64,000 nucleotides of DNA from NCBI RefSeq assembly GCF_964355755.1, contig NC_092678.1, forward strand, positions 15,534,922 to 15,598,921. Reading direction: 5' to 3'. This DNA comes from Antedon mediterranea. Its lineage: Eukaryota > Echinodermata > Crinoidea > Comatulida > Antedonidae. The translations under genes and the position numbers were made by a program. Positions 33,476-47,344 of this stretch are shown piece after piece. The notes under the pieces were generated by a model. That model saw nothing but the letters and a program-made list of their open reading frames with translations, made no database searches and was not told where the DNA came from. Numbering within the stretch: the first letter of the stretch is position 1; every line of letters begins with the position of its first letter.

Positions 33476-35058
33476 GAAATCTATTCTTCGTACTTTTAGA
33501 TGTTGTATTTTTTTATTTTGAAATATATATAAATATACTGTATTTTAAATTTAAGAGGTTGTGTCAAAATGCTTATTAATATTATAATCTTATTTATAAT
33601 ACTAAATTTTGATGTTTTAATATATAAGTGTATAAACAATTTTTAAAACTGTATCCATACTTTTATATATCTATGTATCTATGTCACTTTTTGTCTGTCT
33701 TGATGTATTTATGTAAAGCGCCTTTACATAAATTAAATAAAATAAAATATAAATAAAGTAAAGTATAAAAGTAGGCCCAACGTCAGCCATAGACTTGTTT
33801 ACCTGTTTATTTCCGAGTTGTTAGAAATATTTTTTTATTTAAAAAAGGCGGAAATGTGGCATGACAAATTTCAGAAAAGTGGGCTAGGTACAAAATAATA
33901 GTATAACTAGGCCCAGATATTTTGATATATAATTTACAGTATTTTATAGTAATATGAATAAGCTGTTGTTGAAAAATAAATATATATATTTAATAGCATG
34001 ATTTCCAACTTTATTAGATATTGAATGTTACACTAATGGCCCAGTTGATTATTATATTCTTGTGAAATATGCACCAACATGCATTTAAGATATATTGCCC
34101 TCCTTAACATTTTTTAATTGTTTTCACATATGCCATTTTAATGTTATATATTATTCACTTTGACGAATAATTGGATCAAGAAGAAAAAAAATTTCCTTGA
34201 AAAAACTGTAACAAAATTGACCAAAACAACAAATATTAAGTGTATATTCATACTTGAAAATTTATTGTAAGAATGGAACAAATGTATGAAAAAAAAAAGT
34301 ATTTCTTGTAAAATAAAAGACAGAATATGTCATATAATTATAAATAAAAATATTTTAATGATGTGGAATCATCAGTGACTAGGTCTCAATGAAATACAAA
34401 TAAAATAAGCAAAAAGCTTAAAATTAAAATTAATTTATGTTCTAAAAAACTGTTTTTTTTCAGGTAGGCCTAGATAATTTTTTTTTCACTTCTTTTTTTC
34501 GTCTGTACCTTTTATATTTGAATAAACTTTGAAATGTAAGTTTTGTAATAATTTAATTCTCTTAATTCTTAATTGCGTTCAACAACAACAAATACATGAA
34601 TTACAATTAAAAATTATTTAAATTTAAAGATAAGAGTATTCAGTAGTCATTCTTGTAGTATTCAGTTGTCATTCTTGTAGTATTCGTCTTTTGCCGCATA
34701 TTGAAAGAAATGTAACTACTGACAATTTGTTCTATTGCATTCATAAACATTTTGTATAATATTGAAGTTTGTGGGGGAGGGGCATGTCACAATAGCTAAT
34801 ATATTGACAGTACAGAAGATACTGCTAGTGAAAAAGGTCAACATTTTTTAGGGGGAGGGGAATTGGTTAGGGGGTCCATGGCCCCAGCAGCATTGCGCCC
34901 GGTATTTGTTCAGAGTCTTGTGTTAATGATCTCTGATAAAAAAAAAATTGCAGCATTTTTTTTATCTGCCCGATACCCAACACCTATATCAGATGACACA
35001 TTCCCTAACACAGGCAGACTAGCACTGGCAGTGATACAATTACAGGAGTATCCTAAAC
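33476..35058. other. Single-copy AT-rich region upstream of the HECT gene
   Basis: No ORF of note. It presumably contains the promoter of the HECT gene. A small tandem motif (GTATTCAGTAGTCATTCTTGTA) lies at about 34630-34690. The 70-codon ORF at 34863-35075 overlaps the HECT start and is not supported. Confidence 0.4.
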
Positions 35059-38000
35059 ATGTCTCAGCAAAATGAATTAACCAGGTTATTCAGCATTTTA
35101 AATCGCCAAAGAGAGATAGAAGATATATTTGGCCAATCTTCAAGGTATCTATATTTGAATATTTGTTTTCAACAATATATTTTATGAGCATTTGCCTAGG
35201 TCATGTTCATAGGCCTATGACTAGCCCATAGGCTATATATTCACCTCCCTGCCCTAACTAAGTTTAGCTAATTCCAGCATGGTCCTACTGCAAATTTGGG
35301 ACTGTACAAACAATCCATAAAAATCCAAAACGGCCTGAAGAGACCAAAACGCCCCTGAAATCTACAACAAAGACGAATGGGCATGTGAATTATAAAATCT
35401 CTCAACAAAAAGATTATATGGAATTATAATTTGTATTATTAGGATTTTCAAGAATCATGCTTATGAGCTATGTAGGCCTATGGTGCGCATCAAATGTCAA
35501 AAGTGGCATTTCTTTGGGTTAAATGGATTTGATTAATTTTTTTTTTTTTTGTGGATTAATTTGGTTAATTGTGACATTTCATTTATTTATGTAAACATAA
35601 CATAATTAAAAAATTTATTTTAAAATAATATTTATCTAATGATGAAATTCTTTAAAATGTCAATTGGTTTAGGCACCAAAAATCCCTGTGGTAAAATATA
35701 GTATGATTAAATGTGGTAAATTATTTGTGCAAAATAAGAATTTACAGTGGTTTTATACAGTGTTAAATAATAGTTATTCAAGAAGCATTTTAAATTTTGA
35801 TGGTCTTGCATTTATTTATTCTTATACTTTTTCCACAGGCCAACTACTGCAACTGTGGCTTCTACTACTTCCAACCCTTCTTCTTCTGCCCCTTCTACTT
35901 CCAACTATTTTACATCTGCCCCTTCTACTTCAAACCCTTCTACATCCACTGTGACTGCACCGGTTGTACCAAGATATCAATTTCAGGCAAACTTTAGACC
36001 TTCCAACACAAACAGAAGAAGAAAAAGAAATAGAAATGATGTGTAAGTGGTTTTTGAACAATTTATTCAATGTTGATAATGTCAGAATTAATCGTACCTT
36101 TCTCATTTTTAAAGATGTACCTCCCAAACATTAACATTAAGTTAACCAAAAAAAAAGAACATACCAAACAATGTTTTATAATGAATAAATTTACTTATAG
36201 TGGAACAAAATCCTTTTATTTATCATAAAGCAAGGGTAGTAGTGGACCATACTTCAGGGAAGTTGTCCTTGTTTCCGGGCCAGAAGTCAACACAGTGCCA
36301 AGACATGGTTCAAAACTGTTTCTCGCTCAGCATGGACATGTCAAAACAGGAGTGCGTTTTATGAAAGAGTGGGATGATCAACAGATTGTATCTAAACTCA
36401 AAGACCTTTTTCCAAGCCTTGGTGATGTTAAGTGAGCTACTTTACAAAATTTTAATTGAAAAAGTATTTACACTTATTGATTAGTTTATTGCATTAAAAA
36501 TGGTTTATTTGTGTTTGGTAATTGTTTAATTGTTTCACTATTATTGATTCAGATTCGAAATACTCTACAGCATAGGGCAGACTTTGGTAAAACCCCAACT
36601 TGAAAATGGACAGAAGATATCAGGATTCATTCTTTCCAAAATGATCAAGTACACTAAACCTGTATATCTACGACCTGAGCGGGTACTAATTGAAGGGATG
36701 GAACAAGTGGTATGAATCTTAAAATATTGTCTTAAGATATCAGGCCTTAAGTTTTTTGTTTTTTTTTAATATGTTTTGGCAAAATAATGTTTTTATTTAC
36801 AGATTGAAAGAGCAAAAAAGAGGTTGCCATCTCCACCGATGTTATCGGATGATGATATGGATTTCATGCCTTCAGAAAATATTTTTCCATCAACACGTAT
36901 GTAAATCATAACAATTAACATAGAATTACAACTATTATGTATTATGTTTATCACATTTCCAATACTACGGACTAGAAAAATGTGGCATTGTCCACTTAAT
37001 GAAAACAAAATTAGGATGGGGTGGCTTATTTTTATTTATTTTATTGGTGTTAAACATCATTTTAAAAATTATGTAGTATTTATATAAAAATATTGTTTAT
37101 TAAAGCATTAAAAAATCAGTCAGAATGTTGCTTTCTACTAAATTGATATATTAAACCTTTATGATCTTTTTATATTTTGTCACTATTTTAGTTGCTACTT
37201 CACTGTCGACTGTTACATCTACACCAGCCTCAACAGATTGCGCAGTTACATTATCATCAACCGCACAATTGTTACCTACACTGCCATCTGTAACTACCAT
37301 ACCATCATCAACACCTTCTTCAAGTGCAGGAGTTCCATTTTGCTCTTCAGCTCCAACAACTTTCAGAGTGTATGACAGGTTAGTATTGGATTTTAGATTT
37401 ATGAATTGTATGTACCTGTTATTGTTCGTTGTTCAGATGAATGCCAGCACCATATGCATATAACCACAACCCTTGTTTTCATTCAATTCTTATTTTAGTT
37501 TATTTGTTGAAGACACCGACTTTATCCAGTGTGTAATTAGTGATGATGATGATGATGTAGAAGATGCTAATGTCTTGTAAGTATTTTTTTTAAACGTTTT
37601 TAAGATAGCTGTACAAACAAGATAAGAATTACAGTTGTTTATCTCATTACATTTAGGCAAGATGATACATTGCTGAGCGACATTCTGGTAGAATTGTCAG
37701 GGAAAATAGACTACAAACTTCCACGGAATCTGTTCAATATCTGGAGAGGAAATGTGTGGGAAGGAGCGAAAATTGGATTTAACCGAAAAAGGTTCAACCC
37801 TTGTGCCCAGTTAGATGTGGTGTTTGCAGACAGCACATTGAATGTCGAATTTAGTGCGGAAGGGGCTGTGGACCTTGGAGGTCCCACAAGAGAATTTTTG
37901 ACGCTTTGTATGAAAAGCATGCAGGAAGGACGTTGTTTCATCGGAGATGAAAAACTTCTTACTAGAGATGCTGAAGGTGTGTTGCAATAATATACATCAT

Positions 38001-39634
38001 ATAGAATCCTCCTCTTCTATATCATATAGATGGAGTCAAAAACATACACTAATGCTATTAGAGAAAACAGCGTCATTGTTTTGTAAGATTTTTTGTGTCA
38101 ATGAAACCGTTTTTACACTTGAATTCTAATAACAGCCACTGAATTTAATTGGTTTTTACTGATATTTTTTTTTTCGCAGCCATAGCAGCACAAGATTATT
38201 TGTTATGTGGAAGAATAATCGCCACCTCACTGGTTCATGGTGGACCAGGTCCACATTTCATAGCTCCGATTTTATTTGAAGCGATTGTCAATGGGCCAGA
38301 AAAGGTGCATGTACCTTTAGAAGCACTGCCACCAAGTGAAGTGAAGGAATCACTGCTTCAGGTACAAACTAACATCTGCCTCATTCAATATGGAAAATGT
38401 GTCAAAGGATTCTTTTTAGTGCAAAATGAAATGTATGAAAAGTTAATTGGCATTTTATCTTAGGTTTTTTTTAGATATCTTACCTTTTCCCAATCCATTC
38501 CACTTATTTTGTGTTTGTGTACAAGGGCTGCAGGTTGTTAAACATTGAATTTTGTCTTTGATTTAAAGCTAAAAAATCTAACAGTAGTGCAATTTATTGA
38601 AGCATTGGATATGCCAACGCACAGTGCTTTGGCTACTACCATCGACAATGCCGGTAGTATGGTCAACGTAAAATCTGTCGAGGACATAGAAACTGTGGTA
38701 CAGAGAACAGCACAATACTTTCTCTTTGGAAGGACAGCTGATTGCTTAGATCAGTAAGTACTGCATTACAGTATTTGTTAACTGGACAAATTTAACCAGC
38801 CCCTCACAGTTACAGAAAGTACAACTAAATAAAACAAATACAAAACGATACCAAAGAAAACAAGGCAATTTTTGTTTTAAATTAAGTTACTATTTTGCAG
38901 GTTCAAATCAGGTCTATCCACACTTGGTGTTTTAGAAGCTATGCGACAACACCCTACAGCCTTCAAACAAGCATTTTTAAGAGAAGAAGCAACAATTGAT
39001 TTGAGGTTGATGAACAAACTGTTCAAGACAAAGATATCAGAAGATGATGACAAAAAAAGTACTGAAATGCGTGTCCTCAACCAGTGGAGGCAATTTCTCC
39101 AACAAATTGATGGTAATGAATGACAATTTTTAGCTAGATTACTATAGTACATAAACATTTAGCTCAGCATTAGACCAGACCAGATAATTTGTTTTATAAC
39201 AGGAAGACAATAACTGTATATTCCCACACTTTTTCTAAAATTGTGTGCAACAATAAAAATAGAGATGTGTACACACACATTTTGACAGCCTACTTTTCTA
39301 AGTTGAATACTTTCATATTATTTATTGTCATACCTGTAGTTACTATAGTTCTTGTTTATGCTATTAACAAAACATTTCTAATATAGATGATGAATGCACA
39401 ACATCATTCCAAGACATTTTGATGTTCGCAACAGGACTGCGGACCCTCCCTCCTATGGGATTTCAACCTGGCAAGCCAGAAATTCATTTCTTACATGGAG
39501 ATGCCAGCAAGTGGCCAAAGGCAAATACCTGTAGCTCTGTGCTACTGCTACCCGTAGTGCACAGCTCATTTGCACCATTCAAAGAGGCCATGTCTTTTGG
39601 CATTGGTAATGCCCAAGGCTTTGGTTTTGCCTAA
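35059..39634 (+). CDS. HECT-domain E3 ubiquitin ligase (G2E3-like), 12 exons, 717 aa
   Basis: HECT ligases accept ubiquitin on a cysteine and pass it to a substrate. Hand splicing with GT-AG introns gives exons 35059-35144, 35839-36042, 36231-36431, 36553-36709, 36803-36896, 37192-37378, 37499-37576, 37657-37976, 38180-38361, 38569-38753, 38901-39112 and 39387-39634. Together they are 2154 nt, open throughout. Residues 30-75 are Ser/Thr/Pro-rich and ~88-95 are basic (RRRKRNRN, possible nuclear signal). A second Ser/Thr-rich linker and an acidic DDDDD stretch (~330) precede the HECT domain, about 345-717. Its N-lobe has VDLGGPTREFL, its C-lobe LHGDASKWPKANTCSSVLLL with the catalytic Cys near 684, and it ends SFGIGNAQGFGFA, the usual HECT terminus. 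It lies inside the transposon, convergent with the transposase. The start is chosen because exon 1 then joins exon 2 in frame. Confidence 0.88.
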
Positions 39635-40182
39635 AGTTGGTTGGTTGGTTTTTTTTTCGTTTTGATTTCTGTTACAAAATATTTGATTTATGTACAATTA
39701 ACCAGATATTATATTTCAAATTCATGCCTGTACCTCTGCTTTAAAACCTAGATTTGTGATATTGTGTTTTTACTTTTTTTTTAATGAACAATCTTTCTCC
39801 TCTATGTCAAGGATGACTGATAGAAATCTTCAGATTGTACTTTATATACATTTATAAAAATATTTTTCACAACTTTAGATTTATTTATATATATATGCAT
39901 ATATGCTAGTGTTGCCCGAAAGCTCTGCTAACTTTTCTAGCTGTTTTACTTTATCGTTTTGATTTAGCTTTTCGGTTTTTTTGTATCTCCTTTGAGATCA
40001 AGCCACCCATACCCCCACAGCATTGTCATTTTTTCAGTAATTTGCCTTTGGATTTATATACAGTACATATATAAATCAATGTGTTGCGTAGCACTGTGTA
40101 AATTATCGCAAATTAGCTATGCTCGACGCGATTATGAGATCATGTTCCGAATATGAGAACTGTTTCTATAATTTACAGTATG

Positions 40183-40222
<40 letters not shown>

Positions 40223-41009
40223 CCAAAGATAAACACATCAGGCAAAGAACATTTATTATAAACCGCCCGGTGATATACTGAAATTTAATTATTTAATTTG
40301 AAATGATAAAGATGAGGAAATCTATATAAATATAGCCATTCTTAGTAACATAAGTATAACAAGGTTTAATTTATTAACACAACTCTAGTATGACAATATC
40401 AGTATGACAGCGAAAATCATGGTTTTACAGGCAGCATTGTTTAAATAAGAACTTTTTCCATGACATCATGCAAAGGGGTGACACATATATTCAGACTTTA
40501 CTGTGTATATACATTTGTAAAAATATGTTCTGCAACTTTTAGATAATATATAAATATATAGCCATTTTAAGTAACAAAGTTTAGTTTTTTAATTATAAAT
40601 GACTAGTTTTACAGGCAGCCTTGTTTAAATGCAGTAGAGTAGTGCAGCATAATAATAATTCCAACCTTCAATTAGCAATTTGTCTATAATGTTCACATAT
40701 CTTGATTTCTCTAATTAACAATTTAAACTATATACCCTCAATTATCAGTATAAAAACAATAAACTAGATTTAAACGAACTTGTCATCATGGCAACAAAAA
40801 ATACACTAAGTGTATTTAAAATATTTATCATACTGTACTGCAACTGTGTTATTGAAACTTGTTACACAAATATTGTTATATTGCATTTTCTGTAGATGGA
40901 TGGTATTCAATTTACTATCAAAGATTAAAGGAAAGGTAATTTTTGCAGTTTGAGACATTTTGAAGTTTGCTGTGTATTTTATATTATCCATTACAACCAC
41001 TCCATTAAA
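39635..41009. other. Spacer between the convergent genes, with a small TA-rich element
   Basis: No gene. At about 40047-40230, TTTGGATTTATATACAGTA faces ATATATAAATCCAAA across ~180 bp, ending in a (TA)n run at 40188-40219. It may be a small MITE. The ~100 bp after it match 10780-10880. Confidence 0.45.
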
Positions 41010-44000
41010 TTATTCATGTAATCTCAATGTCTCCCTTAATTGAACATAAAGGTCAATACCATAGTTACCATCATCATACAATGCATTAAAGTTGTCAAGT
41101 TCCTGAATAACTTGCTCATTTGGTTGAAAGGTAATCTGAGGAACACAAACATTATTGTTAGTTTGAATTTCAGGTACAGGACCATCATAATCAATCCCAA
41201 AATTATCAACATCCTCATTAAACAATACATGATAATTATTTTGTAATGTACCTCCAAGCCACAATGCCAAAGGAGATTGACCATTCATTGTACGCAGTCC
41301 ATGGTGATTCCACATGGAAATAAATTGATCTAAAGATTGCTGAATCCTGGGTTGGTAAACACTATGGAGACAGAATAGATCAAGGTCATCTGTCGAACAA
41401 AGCAGGTTATTATATTCTAAAAAACAAAATATATCTTTGTATAACCAGGAAACAACTCTGTTTGTTTCAGCCCAAAGTCTTTCAATACGCTGATTATGGA
41501 CGCTACGGCCAGCAATGAAACTACCTCTGTCTCCACCTCTATTATCTACCATAAATCTAGCTACATCAACATTTTCAGTTCCATGGTCTCCTCTCACTCG
41601 TGAAGGTATACCAAAGTCTGTGCAACCTTTTTCAAAATACTGTAATACTTGTGCTGCCGTGTTGTTTGATGCAACTTTTAAATAAATAACACATCTTGTT
41701 GCCCCATCAATACATCCATGAAAAACAAACCTCCATGAGATAAGTTTGTGGTTGGAATCTATGTGCCTGTAAAAAACCGAAAAGATAAATTACATTTTGC
41801 CAAGGTGCATTGGCTTTCAAACCATTGCGCACAGTTTATCATTAACAAAATTCATTTTAGTAAAAATTGTGTATACTGTACAGGTATACTATTTTTTTGG
41901 CCCAAAAAAAAGGTAAAATCGCATAACATACAAAATGTCTATTCATTAGCAAAAGGTCAAATAAAATGTATGTATGTCTGTCTGTCTGTATAACTTTATA
42001 TAAATGCTTCTATTTTTATTTATGCAGACAAAAGTCTTAAATCTAAAAATATATAAATAAATGTGTGCCTCTAACATTTAAGTAAACTAATGAAAGTTGA
42101 TTAGGTTTCAACAAGCCTAATATAGGTTGTTACAGTTTTGTTTGTAGATATTAATTAAACAGATCGTTTTATATAAACCATATATAAACGCCCTGAATAA
42201 TGCCTTACATTTGCATACAAGTACTGAGTTAAGTAATATCATAGTAAAACCCATGGAGATGCATACATACCATAGTTGATTTGGAACAGTTACATTGTAG
42301 GTTCTTCTCACAATTGTGGATCTCCATCGCAAAGCTCGTCCAACAGGATCAATAATATTTAGACGTTCTCTAATACGCGCACGTGGAACAAATATTCTAC
42401 GACCTAAAAAAACAATTTTAATATAGTCTAGTTTGCAAGGTTACATGATTATTAACTACAGTATTATGAAAAAAATGAAAGCGCAAATAATTTCTAGTTT
42501 TGTAAGTAGAGTAGGACAATTACGTGTCATCACTATCAACCCTCGCATGCCAAAAGTATCGACCTTTTACGAAAAGCAGTACAAAATCATGAACGGCAGT
42601 GTGTTATAATAAATCAAAACAAGACCAGTCATATAAGGGTATAAGGTATGAATTTGTCCTCTAGCTTAACTGAAAAACCGAGGAAATTCAGATTAGGCCC
42701 TCCAGGGACCCACCGCAATCAGCAGTGCAATATATAATATAATAATAATACAACTTCATGAAGTACATTTTTATGACATAGTTATATAAAATGATACAAA
42801 AAAAAAATGAACAACCTCACCTCTAAGCCCACCTATTACATATGTTTCACCAGACTGTGGTGCCAGATATAAAATATCAACTATATTTTGGTCCAAATCC
42901 TCATCAGATATGGTAGTGTAAGGATCATCAGGAATTCCAAGATGACTCCTATGTCTTCGTAGTGTCTTTGCAGAAACATGAAGACATTTTGCAATGTCCT
43001 TCCATTGCATCCCAGCTTCCCGAAGTTGTTCGATTTGGGCTTTGGTTATGTCATACCTGCACGAATAAAAAAAAAAAAACTTTTATTACATTTGTGGCTA
43101 CTATTAGGAAAATCAACTTATACTGTAACATAATAAAATTATTAAAAAAAATCAATAATTTTTTTATTTAATTAAAACTATAGTGTAATTTGGTTGATTC
43201 TTATTTATTACAGGATACATTTCTTTGAGATAGACAGAACCAACAGGCTCATAGACAAATCCAATTGAGTATCAAGCATTTTTTTAATAATCTGAGCCCA
43301 TTTATATCAAAATCTTCGCCAATGGCCTAGTCTCGACAGGAAACATTGAGCCAACTGATTAAATGAATATTTAAAAAAAATAAAGCAACCTTCATCCGAC
43401 TTCTTTTAAAGATGTATTGTCCCTTGAAACACAAAAAATGAAAAAAAAATATTCTAAATTGAAATTGGCCATATCAAAGTAATATTAAAGTTATTCACTT
43501 TAAGTCGAAAATTCGAGCCAAAAACAACAGTTTACGTAATTAACAGGTAAATTAATTAGATTACATTTCGTCTGAGAAATCGTCGCAAGCGAAAGTAAAC
43601 AAAGATTTCAAACCATGAGTATGCATTATGCATGATGCTAATTAGGATTGTACAACTCATCACGGTTGAGAAGGTGTTTTCACACAGATCGCGAGGAAGT
43701 TTTATGATTATGCATAAAGAGTAGCCAAACAAGCGCATTGCATTATGGGATATGTTTTGATTGGAAACTTTGACTGGAAGTCAAAGTTATTTTTTGAACA
43801 AAAAAACATCTGTATTTCGGTTAAATTTTTTTTTTTTGACTATTTTTTGGTGAAAGTTAATAACTATTATAATACTTCAAAATGACCCACTTTTTTTCGA
43901 AATTAAAAAAAAAAAAACTTTGGGGAATTAGTCAAAGGGACAATACATCTTTAAGGAAAAAGAATGACCTTTTTAAAGGATCATTTATTTTTCCACATAC

Positions 44001-47000
44001 ATTGCAATACCTACCTGGGACGCCCTGTATGACCTGACCAAAGTGGGTTTGCATGGTACTCCTCACTGCCTCTGATTTCTAAACGATGACCAATATCTCG
44101 CAAAATATCAAGCAGTATTTTGAGTATGTCCTCCACTAGATGAGTCAGGTGCTGAAGTGCCTGTAATGATTTGACAAAAAAAAAAAATGTCTACATTTAT
44201 TAAACCAACATAAATTAAATAATTATTAAATACAAAATGAAGAACTCTAGTTTCATAATGTGAACTACTGTACACAACATGAATGCTGTAGGCCTACTAC
44301 AGTCGAATCGTAGTGGAATTGTCATTTATAAATATTTTACATACTCTTACTCTCAGTTTATCGAATCTAAAACATTTAAGTCTGATTATCATCATTCCGT
44401 CTCTCTCCCCAGTTTTGGAGGGTCCCTTTTAAAATTGTCAAAAGAAAAACAAAAGCCAAGGCTATACCTATGCCTCTGTATCATGTAAGTTAGACCTACA
44501 CTACAGTACTCTATGCCTTTAGTATAATAGCTCAGTACCATTAAATGAGATTATCAGGAGTAAAGTAGCCTAGACCTAGGCCTGTAGCTAGGCATCAGTA
44601 GGCTAGTCCGTTGGCTCTGGACCTATGACTACGGGTAAGCCAAAAAATGCTAGGTACGAGTGAGCCAAAATTTGAATACGAGTTGGTATATGTACTTGTA
44701 TTCCAGTATATTAGTTAGGGCCCCTAGATAAAATAAGTAGCTCTAGGCCTAGGCTAGTAGTAGGCCTAGCTGGGTGTGGGGCTAGCTAGGCCTATACGTA
44801 ACCTCTAGCCAGGGCCAGGCCTACCAGCCTAGTAAATAGGTCCTCCCTGCCTATTATTAGGTATCCCAATGTAAAAATTCAAATTAATGATGGTACTTTT
44901 TCTTTCAGTTAATCAGAAGGAACTTACTGAACATAAACTTTTGCAATTTAAATGATTGAAATCGGATTATCCATTCAAAAGTTATGGTCCATTAAAGTGC
45001 CCAAAAAACAGTGATTTTTGCTTGAAAAACGGCACTTTTTCTAATTATATTTGAACCCATTTTTGAAGGGTTATAACTTTTATACTAATAATTTTAAAGT
45101 TCTTATTTTTTCCAAACCCATAGATACAACAGAGTTGTACAAGAATTTTTTTTTTTGGGTGTCCTCGACATTTTTTTTTTTAGATATCGCCCTCCAAAAT
45201 TCGTCCGAGGGCTTTTTACGCGTGATTTTCCCAATGTCTCAAAAATGCCCAAAAAGTTCCTGTCTTTAAATGATTCATAACTTTTGAACCAATGTGTGAA
45301 TTAACTTCTTTTTTTTTGCATTGCATAAAATTTAATATGTATTTTAGTAAGGTTATTTATATTGACAGGTAGGTAATTCTGAAATACAACATAAAATATT
45401 GTTAAAAAATGTTAAAATGTGAAAAAAAAAAATAATGCGTTAAAAAACTGTGTGGGTATTGTTTCTTTTCATTAAATATTATTTTTCGTAAGTATACATT
45501 TTTTTTTTAATTCTAGTATTTAAAGTTATATTTATAATCATATATTATTTTAATTGATTTTCGAACCGCCAAAAATAAGAATTAAGCCCGTGCTTATTAT
45601 GTGTTCGATTCCATTTGGAGCGCCGGGCCGAACGTAGACTCGGCCGCGCCTACTACAAGTTAAGTTATATAGGCCCCTAAGACTAAGGTCTAAATAAAAG
45701 CCTGGCGCTAAATTCTGCCTAAGACTAAGAAATATCGGGAAGAAATTTTTTATTTAACAAAGTAATTACCTCAATGGTATAATTGTAACATGTTTAATTT
45801 TATTTCCCTTTCGATTATTCTAACCGAAAGTTGCACTTTGAATTGAAATATACGGAATAAAATTTAGGCCTAGAAACAGCGTAGACATACAACGGCAACA
45901 CAGGCCAAAGCGCGTTTCGGCCGCCTACATAGAATGGCTTACGGCCGCTGCATAGCAAAATCAAAGCTTCTTAAATTTCTTCGGTACATTTCTTCCTAAC
46001 GTACTTGCTTTATATAGTAGATTTATAAATATTCCACTTATTAAATAATTTAATAAATCGGTAAAATTGACGTTTCGAAGCAAATATTCCATGAGAGGCG
46101 ACATTTTTCGACATGCCTCGTGTGCGGCGAAGACTAGTTCAGAAAATGGAACAGTCCACTGCAGGGGTTATCCAATCATTAATTAACGCGCTAATACATG
46201 CATACCATGCACATTGTCTGGGCGACGGTAATTTAGTAATAAGCGGAGAACTGAATCCCCCCCGTAAGGAAAATGGTAAACACTGATATTTTTGGTAGGG
46301 ATTATTTTTTTCAGTGGTTGGTCTTGTTGGCCTCTTCGCACGAGGTCCACGCAAAGTCAAATAAAACGATGTGGTTTATCAAACAAAAATATAAATTAGC
46401 TTCAATTCAATACTAAATTAGCCAAATTTTGATAATGAGAAAGACTAAAAAATTCAATTTTTATCGTTAAAATTGACATTTGAGGCGGATGTACATAATA
46501 ATAATAACCGATTTACATATCAAAATAAAGAGTATTTAAAGCCTGATAACATGCAACAAAAATTACTCCACCACCTATTATGGACCTCGTGCGATCGTGT
46601 TTTGAAAATGGGTAGGTGTTTTCCAAAGTTATTTTTAGCGCGCGGATTTCGGCTCGCCGGCTTTTGTACCTCATTTTTAACTCGAGTTTTCTATTAAAAT
46701 ATTTAATAAACATAGATTAAAAATATATGAAAATAATCCCTTAAACAAGATCTTTCCAGACATATAATTTTTTTTCACATGTGTATATAAGAAATAGTAT
46801 ATTTTTAACTTCAAAGACACGTCACTTTTTGAAATTTCACGAACGTGTTAAAATCGCGGTAACGAAAATCCGCTTCATTGGGATACCTACTATTATAGGC
46901 CTAGGCTTATCCTGATTTTAACACCAGGCCTAGGCTGGCTGGGCCTGGGCATAATATAAATAATGGGCTAATAATATAGACTTGGGTCTGCCAGGCCTAG

Positions 47001-47258
47001 ACCTAGGCTATAGGTAGAGTATAATAGATAGCTTTAGTATATGCGTCGGATTCCCCCTTTATAGGCCTACTAGCTAGGGCTAGGCCTAGGTCTACCACCT
47101 ACCTCGACACTGACTACCATTGCAACAATGTAGATGAATATCCTACAATGTTCTTCCCATAACCTCTGTATTCTTTCAACATTGTTTGTGTCCGATGAAT
47201 CATTTAAAAATTCACCCAATAGATCTATGATTCCTTCAGTGTATTCATTAAACGCCAT
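41010..47258 (-). CDS. IS3/retroviral-integrase-like DDE transposase, 5 exons, 475 aa
   Basis: Exons on the minus strand are 47258-47103, 44160-44015, 43056-42821, 42403-42271 and 41766-41010. All introns are GT-AG, exon phases fit, and the 1428 nt are open to the stop at 41010. Residues ~107-143 form a helix-turn-helix ([34 protein letters not shown]), as in IS3-like OrfA or Mor-type DNA-binding domains. The rve-type catalytic core follows: [12 protein letters not shown] (D~227), [14 protein letters not shown] (D~284) and [13 protein letters not shown] (E~319), spacing about 34 residues. The rest ([36 protein letters not shown]) is typical of this eukaryotic family. All three catalytic residues are present, so the enzyme could be active. 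Intron 2 carries a later TTAA element, and the large intron 1 carries a 2-kb element. Confidence 0.88.
43406..43954. mobile_element. TTAA-flanked element, copy C (549 bp) in a transposase intron
   Basis: TTAA 43406-43409, then AGATGTATTGTCCCTTGAAA. The right end AGGGACAATACATCT precedes TTAA at 43951-43954. It matches copy B without the nested element. The left arm of the host transposon lacks it (near 32220), so it arrived after the arms formed. Confidence 0.9.
44858..46889. mobile_element. 2.0-kb element with TAGGTATCCCAATG ends, TSD CTATTAT
   Basis: The left end TAGGTATCCCAATG is mirrored at 46876-46889. CTATTAT lies directly outside both ends (44851-44857 and 46890-46896). The left arm of the host transposon has no counterpart, so it is a later insertion. 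The interior is AT-rich with short GC-rich islands (about 45600-45660 and 45900-45960) and one small ORF (46113-46286). The superfamily is unknown. Confidence 0.75.
46113..46286 (+). CDS. Small ORF or first-exon remnant, 57 codons
   Basis: It reads [20 protein letters not shown] and continues through a helical, Ala/His-containing stretch to [11 protein letters not shown] good splice donor (ATG|GTAAAC) lies just before the stop, so it could be the first exon of the element's lost transposase. It is GC-richer than its surroundings. I do not recognise the family. Confidence 0.35.
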   Translation: MPRVRRRLVQKMEQSTAGVIQSLINALIHAYHAHCLGDGNLVISGELNPPRKENGKH

Positions 47259-47344
47259 TTCTACAGTCTGATTTCTCTCACTTTCTTTGACAAGAGAGAG
47301 AATTGAAGAAAGGACGAGAACCGGAAATTCTAGCCACGCCTCAT

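Noticed and set aside
34863-35075. 70-codon ORF as first exon of the HECT gene
   Set aside because: Its frame does not join exon 2; the ATG at 35059 in another frame joins it exactly.
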